From assembly GCA_036924085.1 (NCBI GenBank), contig JAVGWX010000013.1:58117390-58181389 (forward strand): a stretch of DNA of 64,000 nucleotides. The letters are read 5' to 3'. Source of the DNA: Ariolimax columbianus (taxonomy: Eukaryota; Mollusca; Gastropoda; Stylommatophora; Arionidae). The notes under the pieces were generated by a model. That model saw nothing but the letters and a program-made list of their open reading frames with translations, had not been told where the DNA came from and did no database searches. The number at the start of each line of letters is the position of its first letter. The stretch's first letter is position 1. Of the stretch, positions 21,711-32,572 are shown in pieces. Both the position numbers and the translations under genes were made by a program.

Positions 21711-22045
21711 TGATCCAATGGTCTCGGGTAAGGTGTTCGCCTCGGGTGCTGAGAGTCGCGGGTTCAAATCACGGTGGAGACCGAGATACCCGTGTGTAGT
21801 GGCGCGCACGTTAAAAATACCTTAGCAGTTGGAAATCGAAAACAGTTGGCCTAACGGTCGCTGCTCGGGCAAAATTCAAGTTCCAAAATCTACTCAAAAT
21901 TATTCTAGGGATTCTCGCCCCACAGAGAATATGCCGCAAAAAGTGGACTGTGTGGCTATAACTTCAGGTCTTAGTTATGTGGTTAGCAGAGCAGCTTAGA
22001 TGGCGCCTGATAGGCTGCGGGTATACCTTGCTCTAATTTACGCTT
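21711..22045 (+). mobile_element. SINE-A, plus copy, tail missing
   Basis: It has the best tRNA-like head in the window: AATGGTCTCGGGTAAGG (A box) and GCGGGTTCAAATCACGG (B box, 21759-21773). The CACGTTAAAAATACCTTAGC core and the AGATGGCGCCTGATAGGCTG block follow. It is truncated before the hairpin tail. Confidence 0.82.
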
Positions 22046-22387
22046 CCACCTGCACCAGTCTAAAAAATAGGTGATCGTATATTCCAGGGGCTAACAGATG
22101 TGGTATTGACCTGGCAAGTCACCAGTGGATTTTCATCTGCCAAAAAATATGAAACGAAGGGGGTCACACCTCCCCACGACGTCTAATGATATAAGTGGAC
22201 TGAAGATAAGATACATGCAGACAGTTATACGCCGCATACCTCCTGTTCGTATATCGTTCGTACGCACATACATAGGTAGTTTCACAAGGTTATAGAGTTC
22301 AGTAATCCCAGTGGAAGAATGGGAACGTAGAGGACGTAGCGAAAGCAACAGCTTCTCGCATTCAACACATGTACCTTGTGTCTCTTG

Positions 22388-22450
22388 TATACTTAACTTG
22401 ACCTCTGTATACTGGTTTAGACGACTCTTCATGCTTTTGTATACAATGAA
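22388..22450 (-). repeat. Decayed shared LINE/SINE-A tail
   Basis: TATACTGGTTTAGACGACTC and TTTTGTATACAA match the shared tail with several changes in the hairpin. Confidence 0.5.
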
Positions 22451-22475
22451 TGCTCTCGTTTCTCAATCTCTCTTC

Positions 22476-22731
22476 TTAAGACCCCAGCAGCCTTTCGCAG
22501 GTAAAAATTTTGCTCTCTCTCGTGCTCTGGACCCGGCCCATGTTTGGTTCTAGTATCACAGATAAATTGGGCTCATCTAAAATAATGTCTCCTAAAAATC
22601 CGAAGGCTTGTAGATGGAAAACACAATTTCTGCATAAATGTGTTTGTATATTTACACAGAGCTTCTGGCTTGATTTCAGTGTTAAATTTGTCGACAACTG
22701 TGCAAACAGATTTATTCTCTTAGCCGCCATT
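22476..22731 (-). other. Unassigned open frame with strong start context
   Basis: The frame begins MAAKRINLFAQLSTNLTLKS at 22730, with the start codon in TAATGGCGGC, which resembles a YY1/TISU-type start. A donor-like GTAAAT follows about 25 codons in. It could be a first exon of an unknown gene or chance; no homology is recognised and no partner exon was found. Confidence 0.2.
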
Positions 22732-22799
22732 ACGAAATGATGAATGGATGTATGTAGCTCGGAAACTAGGAGAGGACACAGTATTGGATCTGAAACAAT

Positions 22800-23590
22800 A
22801 ATTTGTCAACCACTTTTGTTCCCCCTTCTTCTTCCATCAAATGATGCTATGCTTCGAGCCCGGTAAGGTGCACGAAGGAGAATGTACGTTTCAGGTCTTC
22901 GCCTGTCCCCCACAGATTTTCGAGCATTGGTAGGTCCTCCGGGCCAGACTGCTTCTATTTGATCTGCAAGTGGTGCAGTCCTGATCTGCCAGTGGTCTAG
23001 TGTTTGCTTGAGTGCTTCGAAATCGCACGTCGCAGTGTCTCTAAGACCCATTCTGTGGAGGTGGACCTTGAGTCTACATATCTGTAAATTTTGATTATGC
23101 TGTCATTTTCTGGTTTGTATTATTTGTGATGAACTTCCCCTTCCGTCCTCGTGGATCGTTTGATGAGTCTTTGCTTCTTTATAGCTCTGTAAATGGCTAG
23201 TCTGTGTGCCGCAACTTCCGGCTTTTGCGAGCTCTTCTGTTCTCGTTTCCATGGACTCGACAGTCGGCCAGAATGCACTGTAGGACTAGATCTGGTTTTT
23301 TGGGGATGACAATCTTTATGTTATATATTTTATTTCGTGAGAGAGTCTATCTTGCTTGGGGCTTGATGTGGCTTGGAGTACGTTCTTAGTGTATGTTAGA
23401 ATGGCATATTTCCTTGTAGTTGTGTTTTGGCTGATAAGAATCTGCTGCAGCTTCAGTTCTGAAATTGGTTCAGGTCTCTCCTGCTGGTATCGAGTGGTTT
23501 TCTATGTCGCCGCTGGAGTGTGCGATGTAGATACCACTGCCTTCTCTGTTTCGCTCTCTGTGGCCGATCCATCTGTCAACTAGTGAAATG
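22800..23590 (-). mobile_element. I-group LINE, second subfamily, RNase H to C-terminus
   Basis: The minus-strand text contains FRTEAAADSYQPKHNYKEI, PDLVLQCILADCRVHGNENR and HRMGLRDTATCDFEALKQT. These match the plus-strand copies at 15880 and 29637. The 3' end shows GGAAGAAGAAG, a short AAG tail. Many frameshifts. Confidence 0.7.
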
Positions 23591-23804
23591 TCTTATCGAA
23601 TATTAACAGGCAATTAATAATACAAGACAATTCAAAGCACAGTGAGGTAAGCTATCCCTAAATGAGTTCTTAGTTTACGGTTACTTTATAAGCAACTATT
23701 ACTATTATTTATTGTTATTATTTTCTTATTCTTATTTTATTATTAGAATTTGACACCTCTGCAGTTGTTGCTGTTGCTAATGCCTCTCGTTCCTGAGTTT
23801 GGTA

Positions 23805-24034
23805 CTCTTGACAGCATTCTTGGTGGCGGGTTACAGTGGTTCTCCAAACATGCAGAAGCGTACTTGAGGTGGAACAATGTCCTCCGGACTGTAGCGATAA
23901 TGAGGCTTACCATTAAGCTCACTCATAGATGCATCACAGTATCGATCCCCTCCTCATTAGCACAGATTGACATAAAACATCCTGTTTTCAGGACAACTGC
24001 TAGAAGTGAGGTGTTGTCTTCAACCGTATGTTTC
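23805..24034 (-). repeat. CAA-tail family, segment left of the 38-bp array
   Basis: GGCGGGTTACAGTGG, GTCCTCCGGACTGTAGCG, AGTATCGATCCC and CATCCTGTTTTCAGGAC align in order with 62680-62840, and more loosely with 36205-36380. Confidence 0.6.
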
Positions 24035-24560
24035 ACATTACCCAGATTAACATTGTCTGATCAGTATGTTTCACATGACCAAGACTAACATAGTCTGATC
24101 ATTATGTTTCACATGACCCAGACTAACATTGTCTGATCAGTATGTTTCACCTGACCCTGACTAACATTGTCTGATCAGTATGTTTCACATGACCCAGACT
24201 AACATAGTCTGATCAGTATGTTTCACATGACCCAGACTAACATAGTCTGATCAGTATGTTTCACATGACCCAGACTAACATAGACTGATCAGTATGTTTC
24301 ACATGACCCAGACTAACATAGTCTGATCAGTATGTTTCACATGACCCAGACTAACATAGTCTGATCATTATGTTTCACTTGACCCAGACTAACATTGTCT
24401 GATCAGTATGTTTCACATGACCCAGACTAACATTGTCTGATCAGTATGTTTCACATGACCCAGACTAACATTGTCTGATCAGTATGTTTCACATGACCCA
24501 GACTAACATTGTCTGATCAGTATGTTTCACCTGACTCTGACTAATATTGTCTGATCAGTA
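24035..24560 (+). repeat. 38-bp tandem array, about 14 units
   Basis: The unit is GTTTCACATGACCCAGACTA then ACATTGTCTGATCAGTAT. The same text appears once, with a few differences, in the CAA-tail element at 48628-48660 (reverse complement). Confidence 0.92.
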
Positions 24561-24615
24561 TGTTTTGTCTTACCAGACGTTAGTCTCCTCTCCCCGAAAC
24601 CTCGCTAGCAGATCG
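24561..24615 (-). repeat. CAA-tail family, segment right of the 38-bp array
   Basis: TGTTTTGTCTTACCAGACGT followed by TAGTCTCCTCTCC matches the 48590-48628 side of the plus-strand copy in reverse complement. The array therefore sits inside the element body. Confidence 0.6.
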
Positions 24616-24734
24616 TGGCCAGGCCGTTTTAACTTATCTTGTTTGACATTGGGCAATTTCGACCGTTTTTTCTATGTCCTTTATCTTACATGTTTGTGCA
24701 AAATTGTCTATATTAGTAGGGACTGTGCTGTAGT

Positions 24735-27690
24735 ATGGTGGCGTGTTGTGTGGTGGTGTACTGGTGTATAGTGAGGTGGTGTGCTGGGTGATGGTATGTG
24801 ATGGCGTGTTTTGTGGTGGTGTGTAGTGTGGTGGCATGTTGTGTGGTGGCGTGACGGGTGGTGGTGTGTTGTGTTGTGTGGTGGCGTGTTGTGTGGTGGC
24901 GTGATGGGTGGTGGTGTGTTGTGTGGTGGCGTGTAGTATGGTGGTGTGCTGGGTGGTGGCGTGTAGTGAGGTGGTGTGCTGGGTGGTGGCGTGTAGTGTG
25001 GTGGCGTGTTGTGTGGTGGCGTGTTGTGTGGTGGCGTGATGGGTGGTGGTGTGTTGGGTGGTGGTGTGTTGTGTGGTGGCGTGTAGTATGGTGGTGTGCT
25101 GGGTGGTGGCATGTAGTGAGGTGGTGTGCTGCGTGGTGGCGTGTAGTGTGCTGGCGTGTTGTGTGGTAGCGTGTAATGAGGTGGTGTGCTCGGTGGTGTT
25201 GTGCTGGGTGGTGGCGTGTAGTGTGGTGGTGTGCTGGGTGGTGGCGTGTAGTGTGGTGGTGTGCTGGGTGGTGGCGTGTAGTGTGGTGGTGGCGTGTAGT
25301 GTGGTGGTGTGCTGGGTGGTGGCGTGTAGTGTGGTGGTGTGCTGGGTGGTGGCGTTTAGTGTGGTGGCGTGTAGTCTGGTGGTGTGCTTGGTGGTGGCGT
25401 GTAGTGAGGTGGTGGTGTGCTGGGTGGTGGCGTGTAGTGTGGTGGTGGTGTGCTGGGTAGTGGCGTGTAGTGTGGTGGTGTGCTGGGTGGTGGCGTTTAG
25501 TGTGGTGGTGTGTAGTCTGGTGGTGTGCTGGGTGGTGGCGTGTAGTGAGGTGGTGTGCTGGGTGGTGTGCTGGGTGGTGGCGTGTAGTGTGGTGGTGTGC
25601 TAGGTGGTCGCATGTAGTGTGGTGGTGTGCTAGGTGGTGGCGTGTAATGAGGTGGTGTGCTGGGTGGTGGCGTGTAGTGTGGTGGTGTGTAGTGTGGTGG
25701 TGTGCTGGGTGGTGGCGTGTAGTGTGGTGGTGTGCTGGGTGGTGGCGTGTAGTGTGGTGGTGTGCTGTGTGGTGGCGTGTAGTGTGGTGGTGTGCTGGCG
25801 TGTAGTGTGGTGGTGTGCTGGGTGGTGGCGTGTAGTGTGGTGGTGGCGTGTAGTATGGTGGTGTGCTGGTCGCGTGTAGTGTGGTGGTGTGCTGGGTGGT
25901 GGCGTGTAGCGTGGTGGTGTGATGGGTGGTGGCGTGTAGTGTGGTGGTGTGCTGGGTGGTGGCGTGTAGTGTGGTGGTGTGCTGGATGGTGGCGTGTAGT
26001 GTGGTGGTGGCGTGTAGTGTGGTGGTGTGTAGTGTGGTGGTGTGCTGGCTGGTGGCGTGTAGTGTGGTGGTGGCGTGTAGTGTGGTGGTTTGCTGGGTGG
26101 TGGCGTGTAGTGTGGTGGTGTGCTGGGTGATTGCGTGTAGTGTGGTGGTGGCGTGTAGTGTGGTGGTGGCGTGTAGTGTGGTGGTGTGCTGGGTGGTGGT
26201 GTGCTGGGTGGTGGCGTGTAGTATGGTGGTGTGCTGAGTGGTGGCGTGTAGTGTGGTGGTGGCGTGTAGTGTGGTGGTGTGCTGGGTGGTGGCGTGTAGT
26301 GTGGTGGCGTGTAATGAGGTGGTGTGCTGGGTGGTGGCGTGTTGTGTGGTGGTTTGCTGGGTGGTGGCGTGCAGTGTGGTGGCGTGTAGTGTAGTGGTGT
26401 GCTGGGCGGTGGCGTGTAGTGTGGTGGTGTGCTGGGTGGTGGCGTGTAGTGTGGTGGTGTGCTGGGTGGTGGCGTGTAGTGTGGTGGTGTGCTGGGTGGT
26501 GGCGTGTAGTATGGTGGTGTGCTGAGTGGTGGCGTGTAGTGTGGTGGTGGCGTGTAGTGTGGTGGTGTGCTGGGTGGTGGCGTGTAGTGTAGTGGTGTGC
26601 TGGGTGGTGGCGTGTAGTGTGGTGGTGTGCTGGGTGGTGGCGTGTAGTGTGGTGGCGTGTAATGAGGTGGTGTGCTGGGTGGTGGCGTGTTGTGTGGTGG
26701 TTTGCTGGGTGGTGGCGTGTAGTGTGGTGGTGTGCTGGGTGGTGGCGTGTAGTGTGGTGGTGTCCTGGGTGGTGGCGTGTTGTGTGGTGGTGTGCTGGGT
26801 GGTGGCGTGCTGGGTGGTGGTGTGCTGGGTGGTGGCGTGTTGTGTGGTGGTGTCCTGGGTGGTGGCGTGTTGTGTGGTGGTGTGCTGGGTGGTGGCGTGT
26901 AATGAGGTGGTGTGCTGGGTGGTGGCGTGTTGTGTGGTGGTGTGCTGGGTGGTGGCGTGCTGGGTGGTGGTGTGCTGGGTGGTGGCGTGTAGTGTGCTGG
27001 GTGGTGGCGTGTAGTGTGGTGGCGTGTAATGAGGTGGTGTGCTGGGTGGTGGCGTGTAATGAGGTGGTGTGCTGGGTGGTGGCGTGTTGTGTAGTGGTTT
27101 GCTGGGTGGTGGCGTGTAGTGTGGTGGTGTGCTGGGTGGTGGCGTGTAGTGTGGTGGTGTGCTGGGTGGTCGCGTGTTGTGTGGTGGCGTGTAATGAGGT
27201 GGTGTGCTGGGTGGTGGCGTGTTGTGTGGTGGTGTGCTGGGTGGTGGCGTGTAGTGTGGTGGTGTGCTGGGTGGTGGTGTGCTGGGTGGTGGTGTGCTGG
27301 GTGGTGGCGTGCTGGGTGGTGGCGTGTAGTGTGGTGGTGTGCTGGGTGGTGGTGTGTAGTGTGGTGGTGTGCTGTGTGGTGGTGTGCTGGGTGGTGGTGT
27401 GCTGGGTGGTGGCGTGTAGTGTGGTGGTGTGCTGGGTGGTGGCGTGCAGTGTGGTGGCGTGTAGTGTAGTGGTGTGCTGGGTGGTGGCGTGTAGTATGGT
27501 GGTGTGCTGGGTAGTGGCGTGTAGTGTTGTGGTGTGCTGGGTGGTGGTGTGAGTAGTGAGGTGGTGTGCTGGGTGGTGGCGTGTTGTGTGGTGGCGTGAT
27601 GGGTGGTGGTATGTTGGGTGGTGGTGTGTTGTGTGGTGGTGTGTTGTTTGGTGGCGTGTTGTGTGGTGGCGTGCTGGGTGGTGGTGTGTT
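24735..27690 (+). repeat. G-rich 30-bp minisatellite, about 3 kb
   Basis: The commonest unit is TGTGCTGGGTGGTGGCGTGT followed by AGTGTGGTGG, with many shuffled variants built from GTGGTG, GTGTAG and GCTGGG. Nearly every base on the plus strand is G or T apart from scattered C and A. A histidine/threonine-rich 736-codon frame on the minus strand exists only because the unit is a multiple of three. Confidence 0.95.
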
Positions 27691-27879
27691 GTGATATTAG
27701 ACCACAATCACGGACCCAAGTGTTCCAAGTAAATGCTCATTGTTCTCTATATTATGTCTAATCTACAGTAGCAACCCGATTCTCAAGTTGTCCTTTGAGA
27801 TCAGCGGGATTGGTTGTTTCGCACTATTTCATTCTCTAAGTAGCTTATGAATGATGAACATGACTTCTACATACAAAAT

Positions 27880-28705
27880 GTAATTCAACGGCTATTGGCT
27901 GAAAATCTTGAAGATATGAACAGTGCTGTTGAATTGGAACTTCTGCCTGACAACCAACAGGGAAATGCAAAAGAAATATACTAATTGAATGGCCACTGAA
28001 ATGTGGTCTGAGGGTTCACAGAGAACAGATTATGATAATAAACGCACTTGACGACAACTAAGTTGTACTGTCAGACACGGTACTACAAGCGGGTAGAATA
28101 TATTTCATATATATTGGTAGTAATATAGACAAGGTCGGAGGTACCGATAGAGACATCAAATTAAGATTTAATAAGGCTGGTTGGACTTTTGTTTTTGGGG
28201 AATTTGTGGAAATCTAAAGAAATTAAGTTCGCCACAAAAATTCACATCTCCAATGTCAAGTCCGTCCTATTGTATGGCTCTGTGACGTGGGAAATAAAGA
28301 AAAGTCCAACTAAAAAGACTCAAGCTTTCGGGAATGGACGCCTGCCCCGAGTTAAAGGAATACAATAGTACGATAAAGTCACTAGTATGGAACTGTTGGA
28401 AAGAACCAGACATATGTGAATGAGACTAGATGTAAAGAGAAGGTGTTGGTGACGGGTATGACGAACATCACGGGAAACAGCTGATAGTGTTACTAAGGCA
28501 GTCACTGCTCTAGAATCATCAAGGCAAGAGAAGTAGCGGTAGGCCTAAACACATAGGGAAGGGAAGTCGAGACAAACTGAAAGAAACGTCGGGGGAGAGA
28601 GAGAGAGAGAGAAGACGGAGAGGGAGAGAGATCTGGTAATGATGGCGCATGACAGGAAGACTTGGCGTGTATTTCTTGAAGACCTAGGCGCCGCAGAGAG
28701 TTGAA
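27880..28705 (+). mobile_element. RTE-like LINE, 3' part of RT
   Basis: Broken translation has FTYLGSNIDK-like text, GGTDRDIKLRFNKAGWTF, ISNVKSVLLYGSVTWEIKK, RRCW(stop)RV-like text, GRPKHI and RKTWRVFLEDLGAAES. The order is that of the RT thumb to the C-terminus of RTE-like LINEs. A GA microsatellite has been inserted or expanded at 28595-28630. Confidence 0.72.
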
Positions 28706-28864
28706 GGGTTTTCATTGTTGACTGATTGAATTAGTAACATGATTATACAGCATTCCACTATTATCTTATGTTGTGGTTGCTTTTACTGCTGCCGAACTGT
28801 CTTTTTTAGTATCTTCCAATGCCCAAACCCCAGTCCTCCCGATACATTGCAGCTGTTTGTGTTG

Positions 28865-28935
28865 ACGGCTTTCATGGGAGAGGAGAGGGAGAGAGAGTGA
28901 AAGAAAGAAAGAGAGAGAGAGAGAGAGAGAGAAAA
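28865..28935 (+). repeat. GA-rich microsatellite
   Basis: A (GA)n run with GAAA interruptions. Confidence 0.85.
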
Positions 28936-29399
28936 GAACGTGGAAAACGAACAACATGGTAATTTAACGAATGTATGCCAGGCCAGGGAGCTGCTGACCT
29001 AGTATCTAAGACGAGGCAAGTCTATTGGATTCCGCACTTTTCAAGGCAGCCCAAGAGTTGAGTCCTGGATGCCGGCAAATTTGTATGGCCTACAGAACAC
29101 GTCCTGGTATAACCGAAGACCTCTACCTATGGTTAAACCGTGCCTCCGACCACAGAAAATGAATGTCTGAGCAGCAATAACGACATGACGTATTTTCACG
29201 TCTAGACCCTTGCCGGTGCTGATAAATGCTCGTCTAGATATGAATAAATTGTGTTTATGACCAGTACACGATGACATAAGCAGCAGGACTCTGTGTAACT
29301 GAAAGGGAGGAGGAGTGCGTGCCCCCCCCCCCTCCCATCCCTCTCTCTCGCTCGCACGCACGCACACAGGGAGACCCACAGACTTCATGAGTTTGGCAT

Positions 29400-29570
29400 G
29401 CAACGTAGTTCGAGCATAAAATGGGAGTCTGAGAGGATTTAACGGGATTGTATACAAGCAACCAGCTACAGGAACCATCAGTTTCCAAGCCATTCGTCAT
29501 TTCATGCAAGAATACCCGTGAGTCTGTCTGAGTACCATGATGTCGGTTCTGTTTAACTTCATAAAATATA
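29400..29570 (+). repeat. Dispersed repeat family E, fragment
   Basis: GTATACAAGCAACCAGCTAC, AGGAACCATCAG and CATTTCATGCAAGA align with the end of family E at 600-690. Confidence 0.4.
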
Positions 29571-29636
29571 TATTATGTATCGACATCAATGACATATAGT
29601 TTGACTATTACGACTCCAACCATGTTGATGACTCCA

Positions 29637-30055
29637 GACTCTCTTACGGCATAAAATATAACATCGGGTTGCTGTCCCACAAAACACAACTAGTCCTACG
29701 GTGGATTCCGGTCCACTGTAGCATCCTTGGAAACGAAAAAGCAGATGAGCTCGGAAAAGCCAAAAAGTTGCGGCACGTAGACTGGCCTTCCACAAAGCTA
29801 TACAAAAGCAAAGACACTCATGAGAATGAGAATGGAGAGACCAGAACAAAGAATACAAACTAGAAAATGACAGCATAAACAAACTTGACAGAGATGATCT
29901 GACAGAGATGGGCTGACAGAGGTGGACTGACAAAGATGGGCTGACAGAGATGGGCTGAGAAAGATTTTCAAACTTAGAACGGGACATGGCAGACTCAAGG
30001 CCCACATACACAGAATGGGTCATTAGAGACACCGCCATTTGCAATTGCGGAGCAA
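29637..30055 (+). mobile_element. I-group LINE, second subfamily, RNase H end
   Basis: The frame has KYNIGLLSHKTQLVLRWIPV then HCSILGNEKADELGKAKKL, the RNase H HxxIxGNExADELxK signature with its catalytic Asp kept. The C-terminal HRMGH(stop)RHRHLQLR-like text is frame-shifted. A small tandem repeat of CTGACAGAGATGGG type lies at 29888-29962. Confidence 0.75.
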
Positions 30056-30125
30056 GAAATGGAGTTCCTTTCAGACGGGCTGTTATTAGAGCGACGTTCT
30101 GCAAAGGACGTTCTGCTACATGTGT
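30056..30125 (+). mobile_element. Scrap of RTE-like LINE C-terminus
   Basis: CCTTTCAGACGGGCTGTTAT and GCGACGTTCTGCAAAGGAC parallel the end of the LINE at 4770-4800. Confidence 0.4.
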
Positions 30126-30330
30126 GACAGATTTAGTCTGGGCAGACAAATCTTGTCTCCCTACTGGCACATTTTGTTGTCTATTGTAACGCGCAAGCGC
30201 AGTTGTATACTTGTATTAATTTAGAGGTGGACCTTCCATCTAACCAGACCACTCACGTCGGCAAGTACCGTGGCGGAGTAATAGCGACGCCATTTTGAAA
30301 GTAGCGCCCACTAAGAAAATAGTCCGGTGT

Positions 30331-30338
30331 TATAAAAG
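30331..30338 (+). promoter_or_regulatory. TATA box of the LTR
   Basis: TATAAAAG lies 146 bp into the LTR, upstream of the ATTTGCAGAGCG sub-repeats. Confidence 0.6.
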
Positions 30339-31131
30339 CCGATGGCGGGCCTGGAGCTAGGATGGACTTTACATAATTTGCAGAGCGCAAGAGACTGAGG
30401 AATAGAAACTACCATTTGTAGAGTTTAACGATGCGATTTGCAGAGCGATACATTGTAGAAGAGAGAGGAACCTTACGCGATTTGCAGAGCGATACACTGA
30501 AAGAGTGACCCTACGATTTGCAGAGCGATAGATTGAAGAGATTGTCAGCACGAGTTGCAAGAGGTTTCTCAGCGCTCGACACCTTGAACGAGTTGGCCAC
30601 TTCATTTTTAACTGGACGTCACATCGTCTGAGCTCCAGTGTGGGGTGTTCATCGTTTTCAATTGTGAGTAGCATTTCATCTAAGTTGGGGTGTGACCAGC
30701 ACCAGCCACGTGGCGATCTTCTGAATCGTTGTTAGTCATAATTGCCCGCTGTGGAAGTCAACGTTGCCTTCTGAAACGTGTGTTGACCCGCGACAAGTTG
30801 TCACGTGGTCAGTCGGCTCTTGTTCAACACGCGTCAATTCAAACCTGTGGCTGCCTTATTTAGTAGTTCCTGACATCCACCACGCAATTCAACAGGCGTC
30901 ACTGAGGAACAGGAACAGGACCAGGGGCTATCTACCTGAGTTGGGGTCACAGCATGAAGTACTCATCGGCGTCATTCCGCCATAATTCGGACTTGCGTCC
31001 CGGCAGACCCAGCACGGAAAAAATGACGGTTGACAATAGTTTAGGTGTAGGGGTAGCTAGAGTTAGGTTAGATAATCACCGGATAGGAGTGAGTGAGTTG
31101 TGAATAGTAGAAGAGTGCCAGTAGAGGAAGT

Positions 31132-31137
31132 AATAAA
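31132..31137 (+). promoter_or_regulatory. Polyadenylation signal of the LTR
   Basis: AATAAA followed by a T/G-rich stretch (TGTTCGGTGATAATGTTC), about 145 bp before the LTR end. Confidence 0.5.
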
Positions 31138-31299
31138 GAATTTGTTTACCAATGTTCGGTGATAATGTTCTTTAGTCATTTATTGTTAGTTAGTTGTGTT
31201 AGATTCTTTTGGTTAAGGTGGATAGACAAGGCGCGACCTTAGATACGTTAGAAAGAGCAAGATCCTGTTATGTCTGTTACACATGGCGACGCACGCACC

Positions 31300-31855
31300 C
31301 ACGCACACACACACACACACAAAATGTGTTTTTGCTACCAAGATATTCAAGATCTCAGGGAGAGAATGACACATGGCAACAATGCCACCAGAAGTGTAAA
31401 TCCTGGCCCAGAAAAGCACACGAGAAAGCTTGCAGGAATGTGGTGATAATGGCGACCAAGTGAAGACCCAATGAAACAATCTCAGAAGTGCCATACAAGT
31501 GTTAACATTTTGCTGATCTACCCTCATTTACTGTATAAAGTGTGTGACATCGTTGAGGATAACATATATTAATATACAATAACACGGCCATTTTCACTGA
31601 AAAGGCCCTAAAAGAAAAAGTTCACAAGCCCACAGGACAATGATCGGTGGATAAAATTGTTATAGGGATTGCACAAACAGGTAAACAAAACAAAAAGATT
31701 TCATTGCAGCAAACATTGGATGTGTTATTTAAAGGCACAACTGAGTAACAATATCATTAAAGAGAAGATAACAGCAGCACTACCAGCAACCCCACTGCCC
31801 CCTGAAGTGATATTAGGCCTCTAGGGTATTTCTGTACACTTCTTCAATAAACTAA
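31300..31855. other. Stretch after the LTR, nothing recognised
   Basis: It starts with a short (CA)n. No retroviral-type motif such as a CCHC or protease is seen, so the interior of the LTR element is absent or degraded beyond recognition. Confidence 0.45.
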
Positions 31856-31857
31856 TG

Positions 31858-32165
31858 CTATGCTTCCAGTTCAGTGAGGATCACGAAGGAGTCTGTGCGT
31901 TTAAGCTTTTCGCCGGTCCCCCCACAGCTTGTCGAGCATGGTCGCTTCCACGTGCCAGACTGACTCTTTGATCTGTATAAGTGGGGCAGTTCTGGTGTTT
32001 GCGTAGGCGCTCCGCAATCGCTTGTGGCGATGTCTCTAAGACCCATTCTGTGGAGGTGGTCTTTGATTCTGCTATGTCGCGATCGGAGTCTGAAGATCTG
32101 TGTCTGACCATCTCTGCCAAATATAACGGGCACCGATTCTCCTTTTCCCAAGTCCACCTCCAGTG
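31858..32165 (-). mobile_element. I-group LINE C-terminal fragment
   Basis: The minus frame has TQIFRLRSRHSRIKDHLHRM then GLRDIATSDCG and KRTDSFVILTELEA. It is the RLRTGHxRLxxHLxRxGL ... zinc knuckle ... FIxLTGL ending of I-group ORF2. The knuckle cysteines are partly lost. Confidence 0.72.
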
Positions 32166-32572
32166 GTGAGATCAGTTTATTTCTTCTCTATTCTTCAGTG
32201 ATCACGAGATTACCGTCTACACATTAGCGATCATGAGTTGGAAGTGAGACTCCAGTAGTCTTCCTTCTTACCAACCACCACCATAATTACCGTATCATTC
32301 ATCAAAGTCAAGATTTGATATGTATTGTATGTATCTTTGTTGTTGTGTGTAGTACAAATTGTTTTTCCTGTTGATACAATGGAGGTGTTGTCTTTAGTTT
32401 CGATTCAGTAATTGCATTGGGACTATTTTGGTAAGAAATAAGGAACGTAACATGAGTTTATATAATTGTGGCTGTCAATAGTAACATCGGTTGCACTTAC
32501 ATTGTTACGAGGGAGAAGAGGACCCTGTTTGTTTTACATATGAGTTGCACAATTTTGGTGTTAGCTCGAGTT

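Larger units (their letters stand above)
30185..31281 (+). mobile_element. LTR of a Gypsy-like retrotransposon
   Basis: The edges are TGTAAC and GTTACA, the TG...CA inverted ends of an LTR. Inside are a TATA box TATAAAAG at 30331-30338 and a polyadenylation signal AATAAA at 31132-31137, in the order U3-R-U5. Two bases after the right edge, TGGCGACGCACGC could be the primer binding site. No gag or pol follows, so it is a solo or orphan 5' LTR. Bases 30375-30545 contain four copies of ATTTGCAGAGCG spaced about 35-60 bp. Immediate flanks do not show a clear 4-6 bp TSD. Confidence 0.72.

Noticed and set aside
25497..27707. 736-codon His/Thr/Pro-rich ORF on the minus strand
   Set aside because: It lies wholly within the 30-bp minisatellite; frames on the other strand are also open, and the composition follows the DNA repeat.
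30185..31281. Promoter of a host gene (TATAAAAG, GCCATTTTG)
   Set aside because: TGTAAC/GTTACA ends, AATAAA and the primer-site candidate fit an LTR better.
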